A stretch of DNA of 40,532 nucleotides from Erysipelotrichaceae bacterium (GTDB lineage Bacteria > Bacillota > Clostridia > TANB77 > CAG-508), in the NCBI GenBank assembly GCA_021769225.1, contig JAETTH010000012.1:1-40532 (forward strand). The letters run 5' to 3'. The notes beneath the pieces were generated by a model. The model worked only from the letters and a program-made list of their open reading frames with translations. It had not been told where the DNA came from and ran no database searches. Below, in pieces: positions 1-8,983 of this stretch (position 1 is its first letter; each line of letters starts with the position of its first letter). The translations under genes were made by a program, and so were the position numbers.

Positions 1-117
1 TGTCGAACCTTCTATATTATATCACTTCAGGGAGTTTTTCTTTTTGTTACTTTGCCCCATGCTAAAAGCTTTCTTTTACCACGCGCATAGCACGTGGTTT
101 CTTTGAGTGACAAAAAA
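1..117 (-). other. Left-edge sequence with hairpin and possible leftward promoter
   Basis: No complete gene is visible. On the minus strand there is a GC-richer hairpin (ACCACG at about 79-84 pairing with CGTGGT at 94-99). It is followed leftward by a TATAAT-like -10 near position 20 and a short purine stretch, so a gene or IS end may lie just outside the window on the left. Hairpins of this kind occur near the ends of IS200/IS605-type elements, but no transposase is visible here, so this is only a possibility. Confidence 0.25.
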
Positions 118-147
118 AGAATCCATCTATTAAGTAAGATGGATTCT
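118..147 (-). terminator. Rho-independent terminator of the DUF1980-like gene
   Basis: A 10 bp stem (GAATCCATCT / AGATGGATTC) with an 8-nt loop is followed on the minus strand by a run of T residues. It lies just past the stop codon of the minus-strand gene ending at 152. Confidence 0.85.
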
Positions 148-151
148 TCTT

Positions 152-691
152 TTAAATAACACTACTTGTAGGTACAAAATCATCACTAGGTGGATATACA
201 AGAGCATCTTTTGGTTTTTCTACTTGTTTAATACTTTCTACTTCAATAATTGGCATATCTCCATGATAATCTCCTTTTGTAATCTTGCCAGTAATTTCAA
301 TCCAGGTTTTATCTGCATAATTCTTAATTTCTTTTGACTGACACAAAAATCCAACTACGACGGTCTGCTGATTAGAATCAATAATCATATCTCTGGCTAA
401 AACAAATTGGTTTTCAGAAAAGTCATAAACACGATAAACATATCCAGTAAAACAAATTCTTTGACCAACATAGGTATCAATATTGTCATGAACAGCTTTT
501 AATACATTGGAATAATTAACAGAAGGAATTGTATAAACTTCATCTAATTTAGCAGAATCTCGAGTTGAAAAACGAATATCAAATACCTTCTTAACAGCAA
601 TTCCAAACAGGATAATAATTAATAATATAACAACAATCATAAATACTTTAAATAATTTATTTTTATTTAACTTGATATTTGCAACAAACAA
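152..691 (-). CDS. Membrane-anchored OB-fold protein, DUF1980/YcgQ-like
   Basis: A 179-residue protein with one N-terminal membrane helix (about residues 14-33) and an outside or periplasm-facing domain. The C-terminal half has the pattern of the DUF1980/TIGR03943 (YcgQ) family: a YVGQRICFTGYVYR strand region, an LARDMI segment, VVVGFLC, then WIEITGKITKGDY and a final VYPP. Classical members have extra N-terminal helices and sit next to a YcgR-type permease; neither is present, so this is a short single-helix version or the partner is elsewhere. The cysteine pair typical of the family is reduced to isolated cysteines. It has its own terminator downstream and no close operon partner. Family call is from motif memory; substrate and role are unknown. 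Confidence 0.6.
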   Translation of the reverse strand: MFVANIKLNKNKLFKVFMIVVILLIIILFGIAVKKVFDIRFSTRDSAKLDEVYTIPSVNYSNVLKAVHDNIDTYVGQRICFTGYVYRVYDFSENQFVLARDMIIDSNQQTVVVGFLCQSKEIKNYADKTWIEITGKITKGDYHGDMPIIEVESIKQVEKPKDALVYPPSDDFVPTSSVI

Positions 692-940
692 ATTAAAACC
701 TTCTTTCTATTTCTAGACTACTACAGTCTATGAGAAAGCGGGTTAAGATATGCTATCATTTTATTTCTTTTTTAAAGAAAGATTCTGACTAAGTCCTAGT
801 ACCATCAAAAAAGAGGGGGTAACTCTAATTGTACTGATATTAAAAAACGCTTGTATCAAATAGCAAAAAATGCAAAGTAAAAAATAACAAAGAAATCTCA
901 TTATCAAACGCTTTTTCTCTAAGAAGATTGATGATTGGAA
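692..940. other. Intergenic, no gene recognised
   Basis: AT-rich sequence between the OB-fold gene and the possible polymerase fragment. I see no ORF with a ribosome binding site and no RNA gene. Two copies of AAACGC near 846 and 907 face opposite ways, which may be the arms of a weak long hairpin. Confidence 0.4.
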
Positions 941-1303
941 CTAGGGAAATAAGATAACAGCCTGTTCCAAGTAATGGATAATGATAAATTGTATTAAGAC
1001 ACATTTTCCAGATACCAATTCTATTTGTTCTTTTTTTGCTATCATTGTACTGTTATCTGATGTATCAAAATAAACATAAATAATGGCAAAACAAATGATA
1101 AGAACACCAATACCAAAAAAGAATTTCTTATTTTTCTTTTTTATAAAGTAAATAAGTGTAATGAAAGAACATACTCCTAAAGCAAGCCAACTACTTCTTA
1201 TTATTGTTACTAAGAGCCCCCAAAAATAAGCAAGAAAATAGTAAATAACGTAGTTTTCCTTGAAAGAGATATAGTAAGAGGTAAAAACAAAACTATTGTA
1301 CAA
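941..1303 (-). pseudogene. Possible fragment of an O-antigen ligase/polymerase-like membrane protein
   Basis: This open frame of about 120 codons encodes three to four hydrophobic segments. A central stretch (LVTIIRSSWLALGV) recalls the SR-x-AWLA motif of the Wzy_C/O-antigen ligase family. The start would be a TTG without a recognisable ribosome binding site, and the protein is far shorter than the 400 or so residues of that family. The region upstream (1304-1400) gives no in-frame extension. I read it as a decayed remnant, but it could also be a chance ORF in AT-rich DNA. Confidence 0.35.
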
Positions 1304-1402
1304 TTTAAATTAATGTATTTATCACTAGAAAAATCTCCTTATAAAATCTAGAATCATTTTAAAATAGAATTGAAAAAAGATCAAGAAAATATCTCAATTT
1401 TA

Positions 1403-1431
1403 TTGATAAAATAGGGAAATAGTGATATAGT
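1403..1431 (+). promoter_or_regulatory. Sigma-A-type promoter of secA
   Basis: TTGATA (1403-1408), a 17-nt spacer and TATAGT (1426-1431) lie about 40 nt before the secA start. This is a near-consensus vegetative promoter. Confidence 0.8.
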
Positions 1432-1470
1432 ACAAAAGTAAAATTATAGAGTAAGATAGGAGATTTTGCG

Positions 1471-4212
1471 ATGAAACTATTTAAAACATATAGCGAAAAA
1501 GAAGTAAAAAGGATTATGCCAATTGTAAACAAAATTAATAGTTTAGAAGAAGAAATTTCTAAATTATCTGATAAAGAATTACAAGCAAAAACATCATATT
1601 TAAAAGAACAATTAAAACAAGGAAAGACATTAGATGATATATTACCAGAAGCTTTTGCTGTTGTCAGAGAAGCTTCTAAAAGAGTTCTTGGTATGAGACA
1701 TTTCGATGTACAGCTGATTGGTGGTATTGTTTTACATCAAGGAAGAATTGCCGAAATGAAAACTGGTGAAGGAAAAACATTAGTTGCAACGTTACCAGTA
1801 TATCTAAATGCATTAACTGGTGAAGGCGTTCATGTTATCACTGTTAATGATTATCTAGCAAAAAGAGATAGCGAATGGATGGGAAAAGTATATAAATTTC
1901 TAGGGCTAACAGTTGGACTTGTGATTAGCCAAATGAATCCTGCTGATAAAAAGAAAGCCTATGCTTGTGATGTTACTTATGGTACAAATAATGAATTTGG
2001 ATTTGATTATTTAAGAGATAATATGGTAATCTATAAAGACCAAGCAGTTCAAAGAAAATTAAATTATGCAATTGTTGATGAGATTGATAGTATTTTAATA
2101 GATGAAGCACGTACTCCTCTTATTATTTCAGGTAGAGCAAATAAATCATCTGATTTATATAAAAAAGCTGATGACTTTGTTCGAAGACTTACTCCAAAAG
2201 TAATTGTAGAAGAAGATGTAAAAGATTTTGATCAAGCACAAGATAATGAAAAATACGACTACATTGTTGATTTAAAAGCAAAATCTGCTAGCTTAACACA
2301 AAAAGGAATCAAAAAAGCAGAGCAAGAATTTAGACTAGAAAACTTCAATGATTTAGAAAACTCAGAATTAGTACACAATGTAAACCAAGCCCTTCGTGCC
2401 CATGGTATTATGAAAAAAGACATTGACTACATTGTAAAAGATGGGGAAGTTTTAATTGTCGATGAGTTTACTGGAAGAATCATGTACGGAAGAAGATACA
2501 ACAACGGCTTACATCAAGCAATAGAAGCAAAAGAACATGTAAGAATTGCAGATGAGTCTAAAACATTAGCAACTATTACATTCCAAAACTACTTTAGAAT
2601 GTATGATAAATTATCTGGTATGACAGGAACTGCAATGACAGAAGAGGCAGAATTCGAAGAAATTTACAAATTAGATGTAATTGAAATTCCTACCAACAAA
2701 CCAATGATTAGAAAAGACAATAATGATGTTATTTACAAAAATGAAAATGCAAAATACAGAGCAGTTGTACAAAGTATTAAAGAAAGTCACGACAAAGGTC
2801 AACCAGTACTAGTTGGTACAGTATCAATTGAAAAATCAGAAAAATTAAGTGCTATCTTAAAAAGAGAAGGAATTAAACACGAAGTATTAAATGCAAAATA
2901 TCATGAAAAAGAAGCAGAGATTATTGCACAAGCAGGTAAATTCGGAGCAGTTACCATTGCAACCAACATGGCAGGACGTGGTACTGACATCATGCTAGGA
3001 GGAAACAGTGAGTTCTTAGCAAAACAAGAAATGAGAAAAAGAAAATATACAGACGAACTAATTGAACAAGCAACTGCATTTAACGAAACAGACAATGAAG
3101 AAATTTTAAATGCAAGAAAAACTTTTCGTGAGTTAGAAGAAAAATTTGACAAAGAAATTAAAGATGAAAAGAAAAAAGTTATCGAAGCTGGAGGCTTAAA
3201 AATCATAGGAACAGAAAGACACGAATCAAGAAGAATTGATAACCAATTACGTGGACGTAGTGGACGTCAAGGAGATCCAGGAGAATCTAGATTCTATATC
3301 GGTCTTGATGATGACTTAATGAAAATCTTTGGAGGAGATGCCATTACAAGAGTATATAACACACTAGGTGCAGATGAAGATATGCCATTAGAATCAAAAC
3401 TTCTTTCAAATGCTGTAGAATCTGCCCAAAGAAAAGTAGAAGGAAAGAACTTTAGTATCAGAAAAAATGTCCTACAATATGATGATGTTATGAACACGCA
3501 AAGAGAAATTATTTACAAACAAAGAAAAGAAGTATTAGACGGCCAAAATCTAAAAAACAATATTACAAAAATGGTTTCATCAGTTGCAGAAACAGTTGCT
3601 TCTCATTACTTATCAGAAGAAGTAATAAATAAAGAAGCATTAGAAGCAGAAATAGAAAACATTTTTGCAATTAAAGATTTAGAAAGTGTCAAACAAAATA
3701 GAATTAATTCAGAAGAAGTGATCCAAGAAATTACTCAAAAAGCAACAGAAAAATATGAACAACAAGAAAAAGAAATAGGAGAAACAGACTTCAGAGAATT
3801 AGAAAGAGTTGTCATGTTAAAAGTAGTTGATCAAAAATGGATGGATCACATCGATGCAATGGATGAACTAAAAGATGGTATCGGACTTCGTGCTTATGGA
3901 CAAAAAGATCCAGTTGTTCAATATCGCATTGAAGGATTTGACATGTTTGACCAAATGGTAGAAGATATTAAATTAGATGTTGTAAAACTCCTTTTAAATG
4001 TAAGAAAAACAGGAGAAATCAAAAGAACAGAAGCAGCACAAATTACCAATACTGGATTAGAAGATACAGCAATCAACTTAGTGGATAATGGCTTTTCTAA
4101 AAAAGAAGGCGGTATGGATAGAACAGTCGTAAATCAAGGACCACAAGTAGGTAGAAATGATCCATGTCCATGTGGCAGTGGTAAAAAATATAAACAATGT
4201 TGTGGTAAATAG
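1471..4212 (+). CDS. secA: Preprotein translocase ATPase SecA
   Basis: This is the motor of the general secretion pathway, which pushes unfolded preproteins through SecYEG. The 913-residue length is normal. Visible are Walker A ([11 protein letters not shown], about residues 100-110), the DEAD-like box ([12 protein letters not shown], about 207-218), the helicase motif [14 protein letters not shown] (about 499-512) and the arginine-finger region [10 protein letters not shown]. The C-terminal zinc-binding SEC-C tail ([18 protein letters not shown]) is present. AGGAG precedes the ATG, and a strong promoter and a terminator make it a single-gene unit. No CGG codon occurs in its 913 codons, although AGA, CGT and CGC are used for arginine, which matters for the recoding finding. 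Confidence 0.98.
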   Translation: MKLFKTYSEKEVKRIMPIVNKINSLEEEISKLSDKELQAKTSYLKEQLKQGKTLDDILPEAFAVVREASKRVLGMRHFDVQLIGGIVLHQGRIAEMKTGEGKTLVATLPVYLNALTGEGVHVITVNDYLAKRDSEWMGKVYKFLGLTVGLVISQMNPADKKKAYACDVTYGTNNEFGFDYLRDNMVIYKDQAVQRKLNYAIVDEIDSILIDEARTPLIISGRANKSSDLYKKADDFVRRLTPKVIVEEDVKDFDQAQDNEKYDYIVDLKAKSASLTQKGIKKAEQEFRLENFNDLENSELVHNVNQALRAHGIMKKDIDYIVKDGEVLIVDEFTGRIMYGRRYNNGLHQAIEAKEHVRIADESKTLATITFQNYFRMYDKLSGMTGTAMTEEAEFEEIYKLDVIEIPTNKPMIRKDNNDVIYKNENAKYRAVVQSIKESHDKGQPVLVGTVSIEKSEKLSAILKREGIKHEVLNAKYHEKEAEIIAQAGKFGAVTIATNMAGRGTDIMLGGNSEFLAKQEMRKRKYTDELIEQATAFNETDNEEILNARKTFRELEEKFDKEIKDEKKKVIEAGGLKIIGTERHESRRIDNQLRGRSGRQGDPGESRFYIGLDDDLMKIFGGDAITRVYNTLGADEDMPLESKLLSNAVESAQRKVEGKNFSIRKNVLQYDDVMNTQREIIYKQRKEVLDGQNLKNNITKMVSSVAETVASHYLSEEVINKEALEAEIENIFAIKDLESVKQNRINSEEVIQEITQKATEKYEQQEKEIGETDFRELERVVMLKVVDQKWMDHIDAMDELKDGIGLRAYGQKDPVVQYRIEGFDMFDQMVEDIKLDVVKLLLNVRKTGEIKRTEAAQITNTGLEDTAINLVDNGFSKKEGGMDRTVVNQGPQVGRNDPCPCGSGKKYKQCCGK

Positions 4213-4218
4213 CTCACA

Positions 4219-4256
4219 AACCCTCGTAAATAAAGACTCTGCGAGGGCTTTTATAT
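4219..4256 (+). terminator. secA terminator
   Basis: CCCTCG / CGAGGG stem around a 15-nt loop followed by CTTTTAT, just after the secA stop. Confidence 0.8.
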
Positions 4257-4423
4257 ATCATCGAAAATTCAATATTTTATAAAAAAGGCACTTTAGATAC
4301 CTTTTTTGACTATCTAAAGTATATCTAATTCATAAAAAATGAGTATTTTTGAATTTTAAAGTCTTATAAATAAAGAAAAGAATAAAAAAATGTCCCTTGC
4401 CTCGATGTTAGTGGTAATTTTTA

Positions 4424-4432
4424 TGTTATAAT
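4424..4432 (+). promoter_or_regulatory. Extended -10 promoter of the methyltransferase gene
   Basis: TGTTATAAT matches the extended -10 pattern (TG-n-TATAAT), 24 nt before the likely start codon. No good -35 is visible. Confidence 0.6.
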
Positions 4433-4455
4433 TAAAAAGAGAGGTGCGATTTTAT

Positions 4456-5067
4456 ATGAATTCAGATTATTTTAAAACTGATAAATACTGGAAAGAACAC
4501 ATTAATAAAGAATTAGAAGAAGACATTTGGATTAATGAATATAAGAATTATTTTGTAGGTAAAGGTAATTGTTTAGATTTGGGTTGTGGAATAGGACAAT
4601 TTTCTAAAGCATTATTAGAAATTGGTTATAATGTTACATCAGCAGATATATCTGAAACTGCGTTAAATAAAGTAAAAGAATTTAATCCAAATATAATTAA
4701 ATTGGATATGCAAGAAAAATTGCCTTTTGAGAACAACACATACGATTTGGTTTTTGCTAATTTATCAATTCATTATTTTTCTGATAATGATACAAAAAAC
4801 TTAATGGAGGAAATTAAAAGAATATTAAAACCTAATGGATTGTTTATAGGTGCCGTTAATGGTCTAGAAGGTTATCAAGCAATAAAAGATACAGCAAAAG
4901 AAATAGAACATCATTTTTGGTATAACAAAGAAAAACTTATAAGATTATTTGATGAAGTTGATTTAAATAAATATTTATTACCATTTGATATTTTAAAACT
5001 TGAAAAAAAAGAAACAATAAGATTTAATCATAAAAAAAATTATTGGATTTTTATTTGTAAAAAATAA
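4456..5067 (+). CDS. Class I SAM-dependent methyltransferase
   Basis: A 203-residue protein of the Methyltransf_11/25 type. The SAM-binding motif I is LDLGCGIGQF (about residues 37-46), motif II acidic end is SADIS, and the post-motifs LPFENNTYDLVFANLSIHY and ILKPNGLFIGAVNG follow in the normal order. The ATG at 4456 follows GAGAGG with good spacing; a GTG four codons upstream would overlap that site. The substrate cannot be told from the sequence; small-molecule, tellurite-resistance-like or antibiotic-related roles are all possible. It has its own promoter and lies among gene fragments behind secA, so it looks like an acquired accessory gene. Confidence 0.85.
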   Translation: MNSDYFKTDKYWKEHINKELEEDIWINEYKNYFVGKGNCLDLGCGIGQFSKALLEIGYNVTSADISETALNKVKEFNPNIIKLDMQEKLPFENNTYDLVFANLSIHYFSDNDTKNLMEEIKRILKPNGLFIGAVNGLEGYQAIKDTAKEIEHHFWYNKEKLIRLFDEVDLNKYLLPFDILKLEKKETIRFNHKKNYWIFICKK

Positions 5068-5101
5068 TTATTTTTGGTTTTTATTTAGATACCTTTTGCC
5101 A

Positions 5102-5154
5102 TATAAATGGGGTGAAAATAGTGGAAAGAAATACAAAAATTGTTGTGATAAATA
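5102..5154 (+). pseudogene. Remnant of a SEC-C zinc-binding tail
   Basis: The frame ending in TAA at 5152-5154 reads ...SGKKYKNCCDK, nearly the same as the C-terminus of SecA ([11 protein letters not shown] at the end of the gene at 4212). The first cysteine pair is lost and no start codon or gene body is present. It is therefore debris of a SEC-C domain, probably from a partial duplication of the secA end or from a lost SEC-C protein. Confidence 0.65.
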
Positions 5155-5312
5155 ATTGAAAGCCCTTGAAAAAAATAAAGGTTTCTTGAGTACATTAAAT
5201 TAGAAAATTTATTTAAGATACCTTTTTAAATATTTCTATAATCAGTAAAAAGCTAGTATTATAAGAACTTTAGAGAGAAGTGACCTGTGTCCAAGGAGTT
5301 TGGTCATATTTG

Positions 5313-5321
5313 TGGTATAAT
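5313..5321 (+). promoter_or_regulatory. Extended -10 promoter of the first acetyltransferase gene
   Basis: TGGTATAAT, an extended -10. It implies a transcript start near 5328, which excludes the upstream in-frame GTG at 5287 and supports the ATG at 5344. Confidence 0.6.
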
Positions 5322-5343
5322 TGTATATAGGAGATGTACTTTA

Positions 5344-5826
5344 ATGAAAATAATTGAATACGAAGAAAAATATTTAGAAGATGTTAGAGATTTACTTGTT
5401 GAATTAGAAGAATATATTGTTTCAATTGATAAAGATAATTTAGATCAAGTTCATGAAGAATATAGAGAAAAGATGGCATTAATTCATTTAAAAGAAGTAA
5501 ATGATGAAAATGGTAAATGTTTCTTAGCAGTTGAAAATGATAAAGCAATTGGGTTAATAATGGGTATAATTCCAGAATATGATGAGTTTGATTATTTAGA
5601 TTACAAATGCCCTAAAAGGGGAAGAATAACTGAACTAATAGTAAGCAAAAATGCTAGGGGACATGGTATAGGTCAACAATTGATGAATACAATGGAACAA
5701 TATTTAAAAAATAACGGATGTGAATATGTTTTGATTGATGTATTTGCCTATAATGAAAACGCAATAAAATTTTATTCTAAAAACAATTACCATTCAAGAA
5801 TGCATGTTGATATAAAAAAATTATAA
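5344..5826 (+). CDS. GNAT family N-acetyltransferase
   Basis: A 160-residue acetyl-CoA-dependent acyltransferase. The acetyl-CoA pyrophosphate-binding motif A is ELIVSKNARGHGIGQQLM (R/Q-x-x-G-x-G/A type), and the C-terminal part ends with the usual NENAIKFYSKNNYHSR motif (asparagine and tyrosine of motif B). The start is placed at ATG 5344, after AGGAG and the promoter at 5313. It is followed 13 nt later by a second GNAT gene with AAGGAG between, so the two form an operon. The acceptor (antibiotic, protein N-terminus or metabolite) is not determined. Confidence 0.85.
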   Translation: MKIIEYEEKYLEDVRDLLVELEEYIVSIDKDNLDQVHEEYREKMALIHLKEVNDENGKCFLAVENDKAIGLIMGIIPEYDEFDYLDYKCPKRGRITELIVSKNARGHGIGQQLMNTMEQYLKNNGCEYVLIDVFAYNENAIKFYSKNNYHSRMHVDIKKL

Positions 5827-5839
5827 GGAGTTGAAATTA

Positions 5840-6289
5840 ATGAATATATTAATAAGAGATGCAAAAATAGAAGATATTAAAAATGGATTATTAGATGTTT
5901 TTATCGAAGGATATAGATTCCATCAAAATGGTAGACCTGATGTATTTGTAAATATAACTGATGATGAATTAAAAGAAGACTTAATTAAAAACTTTGAAAA
6001 ATTCAATATTTTAGTTCTTCTAGCAGATGAAAATATTGTTGGATATTTAGCATATAATATCAAAGAAAAACATACGAAAAAGATGGATGTTGATCAATTA
6101 ATAATCAAAAAAGAATTTAGGTATCACGGATATGGGAAAATGTTAATGGATAAAGTTAGAGAAATTGGTAAAGAAAATAAATGCGATAGAATCGAACTTG
6201 ATTGTTGGATGTTTAATTCTAATGCAATAGCAATGTATGAGCATATAGGATTTGATAGGCAAAGAATATTATATGAAATGAAATTATAG
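5840..6289 (+). CDS. Second GNAT family N-acetyltransferase
   Basis: A 149-residue GNAT protein. Motif A is QLIIKKEFRYHGYGKMLMD, with the R-x-x-G-x-G acetyl-CoA loop, and the end is NSNAIAMYEHIGFDR. The ATG at 5840 is well spaced from AAGGAG; the in-frame TTG at 5831 is too close to it. The gene is the second of a two-GNAT operon. The two proteins are clearly different in sequence, so this is not a recent tandem copy. Its end runs directly into debris of a DNA alkylation-repair-type gene. Confidence 0.85.
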   Translation: MNILIRDAKIEDIKNGLLDVFIEGYRFHQNGRPDVFVNITDDELKEDLIKNFEKFNILVLLADENIVGYLAYNIKEKHTKKMDVDQLIIKKEFRYHGYGKMLMDKVREIGKENKCDRIELDCWMFNSNAIAMYEHIGFDRQRILYEMKL

Positions 6290-6492
6290 AAAAAACAAAT
6301 ATAGAATTACTAGAAAAGATAAATGTAAACAATTTTGATAGTAATGAGTTTTCTATCAATAAGTCTATTGGTTGGAGTTTGAGAGAATATTCTAAAGTAA
6401 ATCCAAGTTGGGTAAAGAACTTTATTGAAAAATATAAAAACCAATTAGATAAATTAAGTATAAAAGAAACAAGTAAATATATAACAAATTAA
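6286..6492 (+). pseudogene. C-terminal remnant of an AlkD-like DNA alkylation repair protein
   Basis: One open frame without a start codon reads IEKTNIELLEKINVNNFD and then INKSIGWSLREYSKVNPSWV, ending after KLSIKETSKYITN. This matches the last HEAT-like repeats of the AlkC/AlkD DNA alkylation repair family, whose hallmark is a K-A-I-G-W-x-L-R-E-Y stretch. Only about 65 codons remain of a protein normally about 220-240 residues long. It starts inside the end of the GNAT gene in another frame, so a deletion joined the two. Confidence 0.75.
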
Positions 6493-6523
6493 GATTAGTT
6501 TCAAATATAACTAATCTTTTTTA
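6490..6523 (+). terminator. Terminator after the GNAT/AlkD-remnant block
   Basis: AAGATTAGTT / ACTAATCTT stem with a 9-nt loop followed by TTTTTT. Confidence 0.8.
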
Positions 6524-6652
6524 TAACTATAATTCTTACAAAAATGTAAGATTATTGTAAGATAAAACAATAGCAATTATAACATTATATTGATATAATA
6601 TAATTATAGAAAAATACTTTAAAAAAGTATTAATTAAATAAGACATTAGTTT

Positions 6653-6728
6653 AAATTAATATTATCAAAGGTTAAATAACTGATGTAAAAAGATCGCACA
6701 GGAATTAATTAATATTATCAAAAAGGAG
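6653..6728 (+). repeat. Direct repeat in the yccF leader
   Basis: The sequence ATTAATATTATCAAA occurs twice (about 6656-6670 and 6707-6722), the second copy running straight into the ribosome binding site of the YccF gene. It may be an operator or RNA element; nothing more can be said. Confidence 0.45.
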
Positions 6729-6737
6729 AATGAAATT

Positions 6738-7097
6738 ATGAGCTTTTTAGGAAATGTGTTATGGTTCATCTTTGGCGGACTTTTTAGTGGACTTTCTTGG
6801 ATTTTATCAGGAGTTATATGGTGTATAACCATCGTCGGAATCCCTTATGGAAAGCAATGCTTTAAATTTGCATCATTAGCATTTGCACCATTTGGAAAAG
6901 AAATAGAATATGGCGGTGGAGTACCATCATTTCTTGCTAATGTAATATGGGTTATCTTCTTTGGAATTCCAATGGCTTTAGAGAACTTATTATTCGGTTG
7001 TCTATGGTGTATAACCATAATTGGAATACCATTTGGACTTCAATTTTTCAAAATTGCCAAATTATCTTTAGCACCTTTTGGAGCAAGAGTAATATAG
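6738..7097 (+). CDS. yccF: YccF domain membrane protein
   Basis: A 119-residue membrane protein built of two internal repeats. Each repeat has a hydrophobic helix, then a (G/C)xxWCITI(V/I)GIP(Y/F)G motif (about residues 28-42 and 90-104), then (K)xAxLxxAPFG. This duplicated motif defines the YccF family of inner-membrane proteins of unknown function. AAAAAGGAG precedes the ATG. The gene stands alone between terminators. Confidence 0.9.
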   Translation: MSFLGNVLWFIFGGLFSGLSWILSGVIWCITIVGIPYGKQCFKFASLAFAPFGKEIEYGGGVPSFLANVIWVIFFGIPMALENLLFGCLWCITIIGIPFGLQFFKIAKLSLAPFGARVI

Positions 7098-7154
7098 GTA
7101 TCAAGTTGTAAACGTAATTGAATTAATAGTAAACATTAAATTTTGTGCGATTTT

Positions 7155-7184
7155 CGAGAGAGTAGTTATTGCTACTCTCTCATT
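7155..7184 (+). terminator. yccF terminator
   Basis: GAGAGAGTAG / CTACTCTCTC stem followed by a T-rich tail. Confidence 0.8.
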
Positions 7185-7480
7185 TCATAAAAAAGTATAG
7201 AGAAATTCTTATTTTAAACAATAGTTATTTAGATGAAAAGGAAATGGAAAGAATTTTGTATTAGAAGATAAGCAAAAGAATTTAAGAAATTGAAAAATAG
7301 ATATTATAATTTTGAAAAAAGAATATATAAATAGTATTACTGTGGGAAAAATGGATAATCTTTAAAAATGATAAAAGCTAATATAAATCGAAAGCTACAT
7401 ATATTAGCTTTTTATCTATTATTTTCTTAGTAATTTTTAACATTTTTTCTTTATTTTGGCATAAATTTTGTCATAAATGC
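7185..7480. other. Intergenic with second terminator and decayed coding-like sequence
   Basis: AT-rich stretch with many stops. A weak coding-like trace (about 7200-7260, reading ILILNNSYLDEKEMERIL) suggests a decayed gene, but I cannot identify it. A long hairpin at 7369-7417 (GATAAAAGCTAATA / TATTAGCTTTTTATC) looks like the terminator of that lost gene. Confidence 0.4.
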
Positions 7481-7509
7481 TTGCAAAGCAAAATATTATA
7501 TTATATAAT
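7481..7509 (+). promoter_or_regulatory. Promoter of the symporter gene, followed by a leader hairpin
   Basis: TTGCAA (7481-7486), 17-nt spacer, TATAAT (7504-7509). Just after the expected transcript start is a perfect hairpin, CAAAGAATATA / TATTCTTTG (about 7521-7544), upstream of AGGAGG. The hairpin could protect the mRNA or regulate it. Confidence 0.75.
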
Positions 7510-7573
7510 AACAAAAAATCCAAAGAATATAACTATATTCTTTGTTGCCCTTAAGTTTTTAGGAGGCAGTATT

Positions 7574-8851
7574 ATGAAAAAATTTTTATCTAACTACAAG
7601 TCAACAATTATTTTGTTAGCTGCTATCATTGTTGGCGCCATTGTAGGAATTGTATTCCAAGAAAAAGCAGCTGTTTTAAGTCCTTTTGGTGATTTATTCT
7701 TAAATTTATTACTTGTTATTATTGTTCCACTTATCTTTTTAACAATTACCACATCCATTTCTAAAATGAAACAACCTAAAAGATTAGGAAAAATTATGAT
7801 AACGATTGTAGGAGTTTTCCTATTTACATCGATTATTGCAGTTTTAGTAGGTTTTGTTAGTACATACTTTGTAAAACTAGTAGAACCTGAAGATGGAGAA
7901 CAAATCAGAAGTTCATTAGAAGCATCTGTTGAATCTGAAGCAGAAGAGACGGAAGATTTAACAATTCTTGATAGAACAGTAAAATTATTAACTGTTAATG
8001 ATTTTCAAAAATTACTATCCAAAGATAATATTGTTGCACTTTTAGTATTTTCAATTATGTTTGGATTAGCAGTCAATATGGCAGGTGAAAAAGGAAAACC
8101 TGTTGCAGATTTCTTAGAATCAGCAAATGCCGTAATTATGAATATTGTAAAAATTATCATGTATTATGCTCCAATTGGATTAGGATGTTATTTTGCATCA
8201 CTTGTTGGAACATTTGGTGCATCTATTGCAGTAGGTTATGCAAAAACCTTTATTTACTATACCATTATTGCAATAGCATTTTACTTTATATTCTATACAC
8301 TTTATGCATTTATAGCTGGAGGAAAGAAAGGAATCAAATCTTTCTGGAAAAACGCTCTACCATCTACAGTAACCGCTTTAGCCACATGTTCTAGTGCAGC
8401 ATCTATTCCAGTTAATGTAGAATGTGCTAAAAAAATGGGAGTTCCAGATGATATTGCAGAAACTACAATTCCATTAGGAACAAGTTTTCATAAAGATGGA
8501 TCTATTATTGGTTCAGTATTTAAAATTATGTTCTTAGTTTGCTTATTTGGAACTAACATTACAACAGCAGGAGGAATTTTAAGTGTATTAGGTGTTGCTT
8601 TACTTGCTAACTTATTAATCACTGCAGTTCCAATTGGTGGAGGAACTATTTCTGAAATGTTAATTATAACAATGATGGGCTATCCAGTAGCAGCGCTTCC
8701 AATTTTAACAATCATCGCTACCATTATTGATCCACCAGCAACTATGTTAAATGTTGTAGGAGATACCGTATCTTCTATGATGGTTACAAGAGTAGTGGAC
8801 GGAAAAGATTGGCTTGAAAAAAGTGAGAATAAAGAGCCACAAAAGGTATAA
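7574..8851 (+). CDS. Dicarboxylate/amino acid:cation symporter (DAACS family)
   Basis: A 425-residue membrane transporter of the glutamate/aspartate/C4-dicarboxylate:Na+ or H+ symporter family (GltP/GltT/SstT-like). Visible are the serine-rich re-entrant loop HP1 (ATCSSAASIPVN), the TSFHKDGSI segment of TM7, HP2 (AVPIGGGTISEM) and the TM8 substrate and cation site IDPPATMLNVVGD. A long acidic insert (EPEDGEQ... to EAEETEDL, about residues 100-125) lies in an external loop. ATG 7574 follows AGGAGG; the in-frame codons before it lie in the promoter. HP1 differs from the SSxTLP form of GltPh, so the exact substrate is open. Confidence 0.9.
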   Translation: MKKFLSNYKSTIILLAAIIVGAIVGIVFQEKAAVLSPFGDLFLNLLLVIIVPLIFLTITTSISKMKQPKRLGKIMITIVGVFLFTSIIAVLVGFVSTYFVKLVEPEDGEQIRSSLEASVESEAEETEDLTILDRTVKLLTVNDFQKLLSKDNIVALLVFSIMFGLAVNMAGEKGKPVADFLESANAVIMNIVKIIMYYAPIGLGCYFASLVGTFGASIAVGYAKTFIYYTIIAIAFYFIFYTLYAFIAGGKKGIKSFWKNALPSTVTALATCSSAASIPVNVECAKKMGVPDDIAETTIPLGTSFHKDGSIIGSVFKIMFLVCLFGTNITTAGGILSVLGVALLANLLITAVPIGGGTISEMLIITMMGYPVAALPILTIIATIIDPPATMLNVVGDTVSSMMVTRVVDGKDWLEKSENKEPQKV

Positions 8852-8896
8852 ACCAAAATGATGATAAAGTAAAAGAAATAAATTAGAATAAAGGAC

Positions 8897-8933
8897 ATAA
8901 TAAGCTAGGTTTTTATCTAGCTTATTTTTTTAT
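8897..8933 (+). terminator. Terminator of the symporter gene
   Basis: AATAAGCTAG / CTAGCTTATT stem followed by T7. Confidence 0.85.
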
Positions 8934-8937
8934 TTCA

Positions 8938-8946
8938 TGATATAAT
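8938..8946 (+). promoter_or_regulatory. Extended -10 promoter of prfB
   Basis: TGATATAAT (extended -10) ends 37 nt before the prfB start; the transcript would begin near 8953, just before the AGGAG site. Confidence 0.6.
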
Positions 8947-8983
8947 ACGAGAAATTAAAAAGGAAAGAGAAGGAGTTGATTTT

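Noticed and set aside
2901..3206. Minus-strand ORF inside secA
   Set aside because: Antisense shadow of the secA reading frame; no ribosome binding site.
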